Shown piece by piece: positions 41,949 to 49,408 of a stretch of 64,000 bases of DNA. The DNA comes from CAVONV01 sp963697355 (lineage in GTDB: Bacteria; Acidobacteriota; Vicinamibacteria; Marinacidobacterales; DATDRI01). The notes below the pieces were generated by a model. That model saw only the letters and a list, made by a program, of their open reading frames with translations. It was not told the origin of the DNA and did no database searches. Positions within the stretch are counted from its first letter, which is position 1, and each line of letters opens with the position of its first letter. The DNA is taken from assembly GCA_963697355.1 (NCBI GenBank), contig CAVONV010000034.1, positions 62,001 through 126,000 on the forward strand, in the 5' to 3' direction. Position numbers and translations under genes: made by a program.

Positions 41949-43315
41949 CCGCGCAACCTCCAGGAGAGCAAACCCGCGAGGAACATCGCGAGAAACGACC
42001 CTCCCGCGAGCATCGGAGAGCCGTGCTTTCCAACCCCCTCGTATTGATAAGTCATCTTCACGCCGCTCACCGGTTTCATTCGAGGCGCGCTATCCTCCTC
42101 CTCGCTGGAGGGCACCAGTGGGAAGCTTCGCTCAGCCGCCGCCAAAGCATCCGATGCGGCGCTATAAAGAAACATCCGCAACAAAGGGCGACTACCCTCC
42201 AAGTACTCGAAAGCGTCCTGCAGCCGGTGCGGTGTATCTCCAATGCCGTCGCCGTCGATGTCGTAGCCCCGGTAATCCGTATAGTAGTTACCCATTCCCT
42301 TCGGCGTCCAATCGGCATCCGCCCGACCTACCGTGTGCAACGTCGCCAGGTTGCCGACGAAATCGTTCCCGCCAAAGTCATTCTCCAACGAGCTCGCATA
42401 GAGCATCACACCGACGTCGTTGTAGGCAACAAGGTTGTTCCGGATCCGGTTACGGTGCGAGCTATCGAGAAAGATTCCATTCACACTGTTGACGATGACA
42501 TTTCTTTCCGCCACGGAGTCGATGGCATCCTTGAACAAGAGCCCAAAGGCATTGTAGCCCTCGCGATTGTTGAGGATCTGATTATCTTGAAAAATCACAC
42601 CCTCGGTGTACATGATGGCGACGCCTCCCACACTGTCGCGGAACACGTTTCGATAGAAACGGTTGTTCTTGCAGTACATGTAGTGGACGCCGTAGCGCAA
42701 GCGAGCGAATTCGTTGTCTTCGACGGTGTTGAAATCAGCGTGGTCGAAGTAAACTCCGTCCCGAACGAAAGCGATGTCGTTTCCCTTGACGATGTTGTGG
42801 TGGGCATCGAAGAAGTGGATTCCGGCACCCCTTCTTCCGACTTCAACCTCTCGACGGCCTCGAATCCTATTGTTCGAAACGAGGGCTTCCGTGCAGCCTC
42901 GCAGATACACACCGAACAAGTTGTCGTAAATGGTGTTGTCGACAATGCGAGATCGAGCGCCATAGATCTTGATGCCGGCGTCACTCACCAACATGTCATT
43001 GCCCGAGCCAGACACGGAGAAACCCCTCATTTCGACATCGTCGGCCATGACGCGGACGACGTCTCCTTCACCGAGCCCGACGACGTGCGCTTTTCCCTCG
43101 CCGATCAGAATTACCGACTGCTCGACAACCAGATTCTCGTGGTACTTCCCGGGAGCGACCCGGATTTCGTCGCCGGGTGCGGCGTCTTCCAGCGCCTCAC
43201 TGATGGAAGAGTAGCCGCCGGGTCCCACGCGCAGCGTTCCCGCCTCGGTGTGAGAGGAGAAAAGACCCAGGGCTAGCGCATGCGCAAGGACGAATTTAGT
43301 GAAGATTGGCCTCAC
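41945..43315 (-). CDS. nosD: NosD-like periplasmic copper-site maturation protein
   Basis: A 456-residue right-handed beta-helix protein. After a signal peptide (MRPIFTKFVLAHALALGLFS), the beta-helix repeats carry NosD/PbH1 features such as GIKIYGARSRIVDNTIYDNLFGV, NNREGYNAFGLLFKD and NNLVAYNDVGVMLYASS; the C-terminus has one membrane anchor (GSFLAMFLAGLLSWRL). It joins NosF and NosY. The GTG at 43315 is chosen since GAGGG lies seven bases upstream and the signal peptide starts there; an ATG at 43333 in the same frame is possible. It overlaps the NosB-like gene by 20 bp. Confidence 0.92.
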   Translation of the reverse strand: MRPIFTKFVLAHALALGLFSSHTEAGTLRVGPGGYSSISEALEDAAPGDEIRVAPGKYHENLVVEQSVILIGEGKAHVVGLGEGDVVRVMADDVEMRGFSVSGSGNDMLVSDAGIKIYGARSRIVDNTIYDNLFGVYLRGCTEALVSNNRIRGRREVEVGRRGAGIHFFDAHHNIVKGNDIAFVRDGVYFDHADFNTVEDNEFARLRYGVHYMYCKNNRFYRNVFRDSVGGVAIMYTEGVIFQDNQILNNREGYNAFGLLFKDAIDSVAERNVIVNSVNGIFLDSSHRNRIRNNLVAYNDVGVMLYASSLENDFGGNDFVGNLATLHTVGRADADWTPKGMGNYYTDYRGYDIDGDGIGDTPHRLQDAFEYLEGSRPLLRMFLYSAASDALAAAERSFPLVPSSEEEDSAPRMKPVSGVKMTYQYEGVGKHGSPMLAGGSFLAMFLAGLLSWRLRG

Positions 43316-43946
43316 GATATTGCCCTCGGGCATCAAGATAGGCAAGGACGAGGCCGGAGACGAACAGACCGCCAAAAAGGGCCATCACGTAGCTCCCGCC
43401 ACCTGGGTAGCTTTCCACCCAGAAGTTCGCGATCTGGACGCTACCGAAGAACGGTGGCGTGAAAGGCTCAATATTAATCGCAGCTTCCGGGTTCAAGTTG
43501 TGCCCGTACTGATAGAGACGATTATAGAACGTCCACGCCGAGAACAACCCGAAGTAGGCAAAGAGCACCGCGATGTCAACGAGGTCTCGAAGGGTCCCGA
43601 ATACGATGGCTCTCAAGGTGATGAGAGCAAAGAATCCCATGGCGAAGGGTAGCCACAGAAACTCCGCAAAATCGCTCTCCATCAAGGGGCGCATCCCGAT
43701 GTAATGATTGAGAGCGTTGATCTCTCGCAAGTCATCCCGTCTATCGGTTTTCTGCCCCTCCAAATGATTGATGTAGATCGACATCGTCAGTGGATCAGGG
43801 TACTGGTTGGACCTGAAGCTCATCGTCCATAGCGGGAACTGGAAGACGAACGGGATCGAGAGGACGGCTAGAAGCAACAGAACCCGTGCGCGCATACTGA
43901 TTGGGCTCTGAAGAAGCACTTGAAAACGCCTAATTTTGTCTTTCAT
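43296..43946 (-). CDS. nosB: NosB-like membrane protein between nosZ and nosD
   Basis: A 216-residue protein with membrane helices near 18-37, 105-125, 130-150 and 185-205 and a periplasmic loop rich in charged and aromatic residues (FRSNQYPDPLTMSIYINHLEG, GMRPLMESDF). No catalytic motif is visible. Clade II nos operons carry a membrane gene, called nosB, right after nosZ; position, size and topology agree, so I use the name, but sequence alone does not prove it. It starts 38 bp after the nosZ stop and overlaps nosD. Confidence 0.65.
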   Translation of the reverse strand: MKDKIRRFQVLLQSPISMRARVLLLLAVLSIPFVFQFPLWTMSFRSNQYPDPLTMSIYINHLEGQKTDRRDDLREINALNHYIGMRPLMESDFAEFLWLPFAMGFFALITLRAIVFGTLRDLVDIAVLFAYFGLFSAWTFYNRLYQYGHNLNPEAAINIEPFTPPFFGSVQIANFWVESYPGGGSYVMALFGGLFVSGLVLAYLDARGQYREANLH

Positions 43947-43984
43947 CCTCTCGATCCCTCTCTCGCCGGCCGCAGAGTCAAAGA

Positions 43985-45844
43985 CTACCTTACCAACAGA
44001 TAACCCTGCATCTCCTGGTGCAGCGCCGAGCAGAAGTTGGTGCAGTAGTACGCGAATACTCCGGATTTCTCAGCCTTGAATGTGACCGTCTTGGTCTCAC
44101 CCGGGTCCGCCACGATGTTGATGTTGTAGCCATTGATACCCAGGCCGTGCAGCTCATCGGTCGTCTGCTCGATATTCGTCATGTGAATGGTCACCGTGTC
44201 GCCCGCCCTGGCTTCGAAACTCGTCGGCCAAAGCGTCGAGCGTACGGCAGCCATTTTGACAACGACATTGTTGCCCTGTCGAGTCACTTCCGCTTCCTCA
44301 ACGCTGGTGATCTTGTGAGGATGGTCGTTCTCCTCCAGCGGATAGACCTCGATGGGATTCAAGAGAGTGGCAGGGCAAGCCTGGGCGTAGTGAGGCTCCG
44401 GTTCGGTGAAGGCATCGTATAGCAGCCTCATGGAGTCCCCGGAGATGTCGATGAGCTGCGAAGACTCGGGTTGGCTCGGACCTACATTGAGGTGACGGCC
44501 ATGGGACAATTTGTTGAGCGCCACCACGTACTCGCCGTAAGGCTTGGACGAATCACCACCTGGGACCATAAGGTGTCCGATGTTGTAGCTCACGGGGATA
44601 GTGTCGACCACCTCACCGCTCGTCGGATTCCACTTCGCCACCGCGCTATCGATGAACAAGCTCGTGTAAGCAAATCCCTTGTCGTCATACTGCGTGTGCA
44701 GCGGGCCGAGACCGATTTGAACCTCACGCTCCATGACACTGTCGTAGTTCAAAACGGGGATACCATCCTCGTCTCCGGTGAAGTCCTCGTTCTGAATGGC
44801 GGCCAGCATCTTGTCAAAGCTATAAACGGTCGTGATCGCTTCGAGCTTGCCGCTGGTCACGAAGTAGGAGCCGTCCGGTCCGAAGTCGACGCCGTGAGGA
44901 CTCTTGGCCACCGGAATCAGATAAGCAATCCCCGGAGTTTTGGTGGGGTCGACGACCGTCGCATCGCCGACTTGTGTCGCGTTTCCATCGGCAATCGCTT
45001 GCATCGCCGCTTTCCAGTTCACGGCAATGGCGTAGTCCCGATCGTTGGCGGAGGCGGTCTTTTCGAGCTCACCTGTCGCCCGCTCGGAGTTGTAGCAGGT
45101 CCACAGGCCCCAGTCCGCGGAAGGGCCGCGCCCGGTCGAACCTAGATCCCAGTTGAAGGGTGGGGTGATGATCTGAAACCCGAGCGACATCTCGCCACTC
45201 TCGGGATCGATGTTCACGGCACCCACCACGCCCTTGTACTTGGTCGCGTAGTCTTCGATCGATTCGTAAGCGCCGGGGACGGGCACGGAAAAACGCGACG
45301 CGAAAAGGATCATCTCCGTATTAGCGGTCACGAAGGCGCTTCCGTGATTTCCGGAAAGATTAGGAATGGGGCCGAAAATCTGCTTGGTCTTGAAATCTCT
45401 CAAGTCGATTCGGGCCAACCGAGCATTTGCATTGTCGTTGACGAAGAGCCATCTTCCGTCGTACTCGCCGTTGGTCTTCGAGAGCGAAGGATGGTGGACG
45501 TCACCCCAGGTATAGCCTCCGAGCATCTTCTTGGTCTCGTCGTCGAATCCATATCCGGTCGCCGGATAGATCGCGAAGACGGGAATCGTTGCAATATGAC
45601 GCATGGAGGGCATGCCCGCCACATAGACGTTGCCCGAATGACCGCCGGAATAAAATAAATAGTATTTGTCCAGGTCTCCTGGGGGAACGTAGGTTTGAAC
45701 GGCCGCGTCAGCCCCGCCACCGGTAGCCGCCCCGCGACGGCCGGATTCCTCACCCGGCTGGCAGGAGAAGATTCCCACTGCCAGCAGGCCCAGGATGATC
45801 GTGGCCCATAACCAGGTGGACTTGGAGAGTTTTCCTTTGCTCAT
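43985..45844 (-). CDS. nosZ: Clade II nitrous oxide reductase
   Basis: A 619-residue copper enzyme that reduces N2O to N2 in the periplasm. The seven-bladed propeller holds the CuZ ligands in DVHHPSLS, GNHGSAFV, KSPHGVDFGPDG, LGPLHTQYDDKG, NIGHLMVPGG and SHGRHLNV. The C-terminal cupredoxin has the CuA site YYCTNFCSALHQEMQGY (residues about 590-610) and the Glu/His pair in ELHGLG. A Tat motif is absent; a Sec-type signal (LWATIILGLLAVGIFSC) ends in a possible lipobox, as in clade II. The ATG at 45844 follows AGGAGGAAA. Confidence 0.97.
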   Translation of the reverse strand: MSKGKLSKSTWLWATIILGLLAVGIFSCQPGEESGRRGAATGGGADAAVQTYVPPGDLDKYYLFYSGGHSGNVYVAGMPSMRHIATIPVFAIYPATGYGFDDETKKMLGGYTWGDVHHPSLSKTNGEYDGRWLFVNDNANARLARIDLRDFKTKQIFGPIPNLSGNHGSAFVTANTEMILFASRFSVPVPGAYESIEDYATKYKGVVGAVNIDPESGEMSLGFQIITPPFNWDLGSTGRGPSADWGLWTCYNSERATGELEKTASANDRDYAIAVNWKAAMQAIADGNATQVGDATVVDPTKTPGIAYLIPVAKSPHGVDFGPDGSYFVTSGKLEAITTVYSFDKMLAAIQNEDFTGDEDGIPVLNYDSVMEREVQIGLGPLHTQYDDKGFAYTSLFIDSAVAKWNPTSGEVVDTIPVSYNIGHLMVPGGDSSKPYGEYVVALNKLSHGRHLNVGPSQPESSQLIDISGDSMRLLYDAFTEPEPHYAQACPATLLNPIEVYPLEENDHPHKITSVEEAEVTRQGNNVVVKMAAVRSTLWPTSFEARAGDTVTIHMTNIEQTTDELHGLGINGYNINIVADPGETKTVTFKAEKSGVFAYYCTNFCSALHQEMQGYLLVR

Positions 45845-45893
45845 GATTTCCTCCTGTTTAATAAACGAAGGTCTTGCTGTCTCCACACATCGA

Positions 45894-47093
45894 TTAGTTG
45901 TTCTCTTCTACCGCTTTTTGCTCTTGGTATTTCTCGTAAGCGAACTTGAGAAGTCTTATGGCTTCTTGCTTTTCTTCGTCTGTGAGTTGGATTTGTGTGG
46001 ACAAAACCACCTGCATGGTGCCGCTTGGCTCCATCAGGAAACTGTCTAGAGTTCGACCGAAGCGCCGCGGACAATCTTCGACTGCCACAGCTAGATCGGG
46101 ACCAATCTTGGTGGCCGATACGATGCCTAGGCTCGAGACATCGTGGCAAATGAAGCAGGTCTTTTCGACGAAGAACTTGCCCTCCCCCTCGCGCATGATG
46201 CGCTCCTGCTCGGCTTCCTCGGGAGTAGGGACGTCCCTCAAAACGGCGCCCGGCATGAGCTCCGGCGGCAAGTCAGCGTCTCGCCAGCTCATGAGCACCA
46301 AAGCCACACTTTGGGCTTCGATCGTTTTGAAGCCGAAATCGGGCATCACCGTGTCCGGAGCAAAACTCTTCGGATTCTGCAGGTGAGCTACCTGCCAAGA
46401 GAAGAGAGACGGAATAGAAGAGAGCCGTGAATAGTCGTACTGCTCAGGATTCTTGGTTCCTTCGTCGGTGAGGTCCGGGCCAATGGTCCCCCCTCGCCCG
46501 TTGAAGATATGACAGGCTCGACAACCTCTCTCCCGGATCAGTTGCTTACCGCGGTTGACGTAGTCCGCTCCTTGGGTCTCGCGATCGTAGCGGTGACACA
46601 CGTTACACTTGTACTGAAGGAAGGCCCAGCGATTGGCAACGCGGTAGTCTTCGGCGAGTCGCGTGTCGAGCAATGGGTCGTTCCAATGCCCAACCCAGCC
46701 ATGGGCGTCGAGTTTCTTGGTGGCCGGTCCCTGGCCCCCGTGGCACAACGTGCAGCCGAACACCTCGACGGGATGATGCTCGAGGGGCGCCCGCGGATGT
46801 GTTTTGTAAGGTTGTTCTTCTTGCTCGAGTCCTTGCCAGGTCACACCAAGATGGCAGCTCGTACATCGATCGACTCGATCGGCAGATGGTAGCCAGATCT
46901 GTTGAATGCCTTCGGGCGTCGCGGCAGCTCTTTCCGGACCGAACTTCTCCTCCACGAGCCGATGAAACTCCCGTTGATAGCTTCGGTAGCCCGGAGTGAG
47001 GTCGCCCCACAACGCCACGGCACAAATGCCGATGATGACGAGTCCCGTCAATCCAACGTAGAGCTTGTCTTTAGAGAACACGATGATCTCCAT
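45894..47093 (-). CDS. Membrane-anchored penta-haem cytochrome c
   Basis: A 399-residue cytochrome. An N-terminal membrane helix (VGLTGLVIIGICAVALWGDL, about residues 13-32) precedes five CxxCH haem sites: CTSCH, CTLCH, CNVCH, CRACH and CFICH. The fourth is followed by GPDLTDEG, a typical cytochrome c turn, and methionines further on may be axial ligands. It starts after cytochrome b and ends 49 bp before nosZ, so it very probably passes electrons from the bc-like complex to NosZ. The CAT of the start codon is the beginning of a leader repeat shared with cytochrome b. Confidence 0.92.
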   Translation of the reverse strand: MEIIVFSKDKLYVGLTGLVIIGICAVALWGDLTPGYRSYQREFHRLVEEKFGPERAAATPEGIQQIWLPSADRVDRCTSCHLGVTWQGLEQEEQPYKTHPRAPLEHHPVEVFGCTLCHGGQGPATKKLDAHGWVGHWNDPLLDTRLAEDYRVANRWAFLQYKCNVCHRYDRETQGADYVNRGKQLIRERGCRACHIFNGRGGTIGPDLTDEGTKNPEQYDYSRLSSIPSLFSWQVAHLQNPKSFAPDTVMPDFGFKTIEAQSVALVLMSWRDADLPPELMPGAVLRDVPTPEEAEQERIMREGEGKFFVEKTCFICHDVSSLGIVSATKIGPDLAVAVEDCPRRFGRTLDSFLMEPSGTMQVVLSTQIQLTDEEKQEAIRLLKFAYEKYQEQKAVEENN

Positions 47094-47371
47094 CTATTAG
47101 TGGGATGCTCGGCTCCTCGCCTCGCACCCGGCCCTCGCTCCTCGCTCGGGCCCTTTTCGGCCAGATTCCCTTGGCGCTTCTGACTCCAGGCGCCAATTCC
47201 TCCTGGCCGGCGGCCCTGAAGGGCCGCGCGCTTCGCGCGTTTCTCTGGTCGTTCGTCTTCCAATAGCGACGGCCTTCATTCCGGAGGGCGCTCCGCCGAC
47301 GGCGCGTGGGCTCGAGGCTGCACTCTCCCTCGCCGATATTGATGGGACCCCTACCATCTTCATTGGAAACC
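47094..47371. other. Structured spacer between cytochrome b and cytochrome c genes
   Basis: A 278-bp spacer without a gene. It holds three compact inverted repeats: TTGGCGC/GCGCCAA (47171-47196), CGGCCC/GGGCCG (47211-47226) and GCGCG/CGCGC (47226-47238). The first 20 bases beside the cytochrome c start are also found next to the cytochrome b start at 48727-48748. A role in mRNA stability or processing is possible. Confidence 0.5.
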
Positions 47372-48718
47372 CTAGAAAACCTTCGGATGCTCCGGCCACG
47401 ATTGCCACGGCCAGTAAAAATCCCAATACGGACCGCGCATGAAGGTTCCGACGATGGTGAGTGCGATGAGCATGAAGCACACGATAAGAAAGATCGCGTT
47501 GGCCCGGCGCCGACCTCCGTGAAACCACGTTCCGATGGCAGCCGGCCCGGAGCGGTCCAGCCAGGGCACGAAGAACCCCCACAGAAGGAGCACGCCTGGA
47601 ACCACTACCCCACCCAAGAAGGCTCCGTTAACGGTGAAGCTCCCGATACGGAAGGTCGTGATCGTCACCAATTCTTGAAGCCAGAGGAAATACCAAGGAG
47701 CCTTCGCGGGATTCGGTGTGATCAGCGGGTTGGCAGGTTCCTCGAGAGGAGCACCCAACCACAAGGCAAGTACCGAGCTCACAGCAAAAGTCAGCAATCC
47801 GACGAGCAGGAGCCGTACGAGAAGAGGCGGAATGGATTGCACGAGATGCTTGTCTTCATCGACCACCGCGGTTTCCACCGAGGCGGTTCTTCCCGCGGTG
47901 ATTCCCAGCAGAGAATAGGTCTTCGAGGCAACCGGCTTGACCTTCTCGCTCTTTTGGTCGAGGGCGAGTTTGTCGTAGCAAGCCAGGCCGCCGTCTTTGT
48001 GAATGCGCCACATGTGCCAGACGAACAGCCCGCCCAAGAACATAGGGAGGAACACACAATGGAGCACGTAGAATCGGATCAATGTGTTCTGATTGATCTC
48101 GTGGCCGCCAAGGAGGAAGAAACGGACTTGGTCTCCGATGATGGGAACGGCTCGAGCGATGTTGGTACCCACCGTTACCGCCCAATAAGCCAACTGGTCC
48201 CACGGCAGTAGATACCCCGTGAAGCTCAGAAAAAGCGTCGCCACCAACATGATCAGGCCGATATACCAGTTGAGCGGCCGGTTCTGTCCCGCCATGACAC
48301 CATTCTTGTAGGCACCGGTGAGGAAAACTCGGACCATGTGTAAGAAGACGACCGCTACCATCAAGTGAGCCGCGATCCGATGGCTCGCTCTCAAGAAAGC
48401 GCCGAAACTGACAGCGTACTCCAAGTCTTTGATGGTGGGATAAGCCCGCTCGACGGAAGGCACGTAAAGAAACATGAGCACCACACCACTGAGCGTCAGG
48501 AGCAACAACAGGAAAGCCGAAATCGTACCCAGCCAAAAGGAATAGCTCGTCGCCAGGGCGCGCCGGCTGACTTTGTTGGGGAACCAGTGCAGCAGAAAAT
48601 TCCTAACGACTGCATCGCCCGCTTCGCGCTCGGATCTAGGGGACCAAGTCCAGGTGAAGTCCTCCCAGGAAGGTAGAATGCGTTTCTTCTCTTTCGTCTT
48701 CACTTGAGCCTCTGCCAT
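47372..48718 (-). CDS. Cytochrome b of a nos-linked bc-type complex
   Basis: A 448-residue membrane protein with the b-haem ligands in SHRIAAHLMVAVVFLHMVRVF and YVLHCVFLPMFLGGLFVWHMWRIH, and a fused C-terminal (subunit IV-like) part with the quinol-site segment PNPAKAPWYFLWLQEL (KAPWY replacing PEWY). The N-terminal cytosolic arm is about 60 residues. With the Rieske protein upstream and cytochrome c downstream, it should oxidise menaquinol or ubiquinol and drive electrons towards NosZ. Confidence 0.93.
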   Translation of the reverse strand: MAEAQVKTKEKKRILPSWEDFTWTWSPRSEREAGDAVVRNFLLHWFPNKVSRRALATSYSFWLGTISAFLLLLLTLSGVVLMFLYVPSVERAYPTIKDLEYAVSFGAFLRASHRIAAHLMVAVVFLHMVRVFLTGAYKNGVMAGQNRPLNWYIGLIMLVATLFLSFTGYLLPWDQLAYWAVTVGTNIARAVPIIGDQVRFFLLGGHEINQNTLIRFYVLHCVFLPMFLGGLFVWHMWRIHKDGGLACYDKLALDQKSEKVKPVASKTYSLLGITAGRTASVETAVVDEDKHLVQSIPPLLVRLLLVGLLTFAVSSVLALWLGAPLEEPANPLITPNPAKAPWYFLWLQELVTITTFRIGSFTVNGAFLGGVVVPGVLLLWGFFVPWLDRSGPAAIGTWFHGGRRRANAIFLIVCFMLIALTIVGTFMRGPYWDFYWPWQSWPEHPKVF

Positions 48719-48883
48719 CTTGGCCTCATCTATTAGTGGGACGCTCGGGCTTCAATTAGCGCTCGTTCCGCTCCTCGCTTCACTCGCGGCGACCGGGCTC
48801 TTCGCCGGCCGCCACGCTCCGTCGACTTCGCGACTGCGCGTGAGCTCAGGGCTGTGCTCGCTGACGGTGACGGGCCGTATGAT
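48719..48883. other. Spacer between Rieske and cytochrome b genes with shared leader
   Basis: The 165-bp spacer begins with the cytochrome b ribosome-site region and carries CATCTATTAGTGGGA (48727 on), also present at the cytochrome c start with one mismatch over 22 bases. The remainder is GC-rich and holds no gene. Confidence 0.5.
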
Positions 48884-49408
48884 CTACACACTGAAGCGCC
48901 AGCCTTTGTCCGCCACTTGTGACACGTCCACGATCAACTGCCCGTCATCCGGTGAGAGCTCGAGCTTGTAGTAGTCCAGAGGTTTCGGTGCCGGCCCGTC
49001 GGTATTCGTACCGTCGCCCGAGAACTTGCTTCCATGGCAAGGGCAGTGAAATTCGTAATCCTCGGTCAATACTCCGGTCGTAGCCGTTCGCACGAGCTGA
49101 ACGGTACAACCCAGGTGGGTGCATGTGGCACTCAGGCAATAGAAGGTCTGGGTTTCGCGAAAAACGAAAACCCGCTGATCGGTGATGAACGTGGGACCTT
49201 CCGCAAAATTCTCGAGCTTGCCCGCTTTGAACCGCCGCGGCGTCTCATAGAGCGCATTGGGAACCAAAGAACGAACCGACATCAGCGCCGGCACACCGAG
49301 TGCCGCGCCTACGATGCCCACCCCGATCTTGGTGAGCGCTTGTCTTCGCTCAGGGGATTGAGCTTCTTTGTCGGAGCTCTTAGGATTCGTCTCCTCGACG
49401 TTGCTCAT
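48884..49408 (-). CDS. Rieske 2Fe-2S protein
   Basis: A 174-residue Rieske subunit. An RR-containing N-terminus (SPERRQALTKIGVGIVGAAL) followed by a hydrophobic helix indicates a Tat-type membrane anchor. The cluster ligands are in CTHLGCTVQ and CPCHGSKFSGDG, with the proline loop GPAPKPLDYY. It accepts an electron from quinol in the bc-type complex. It overlaps the upstream GltD-like gene by 29 bp and precedes cytochrome b, so it belongs to the same operon. Confidence 0.94.
   Translation of the reverse strand: MSNVEETNPKSSDKEAQSPERRQALTKIGVGIVGAALGVPALMSVRSLVPNALYETPRRFKAGKLENFAEGPTFITDQRVFVFRETQTFYCLSATCTHLGCTVQLVRTATTGVLTEDYEFHCPCHGSKFSGDGTNTDGPAPKPLDYYKLELSPDDGQLIVDVSQVADKGWRFSV

Noticed and set aside
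41810..43276. Plus-strand open frame of 488 codons across the nosD/nosF region
   Set aside because: It runs opposite to well-supported nos genes and shows no motif.
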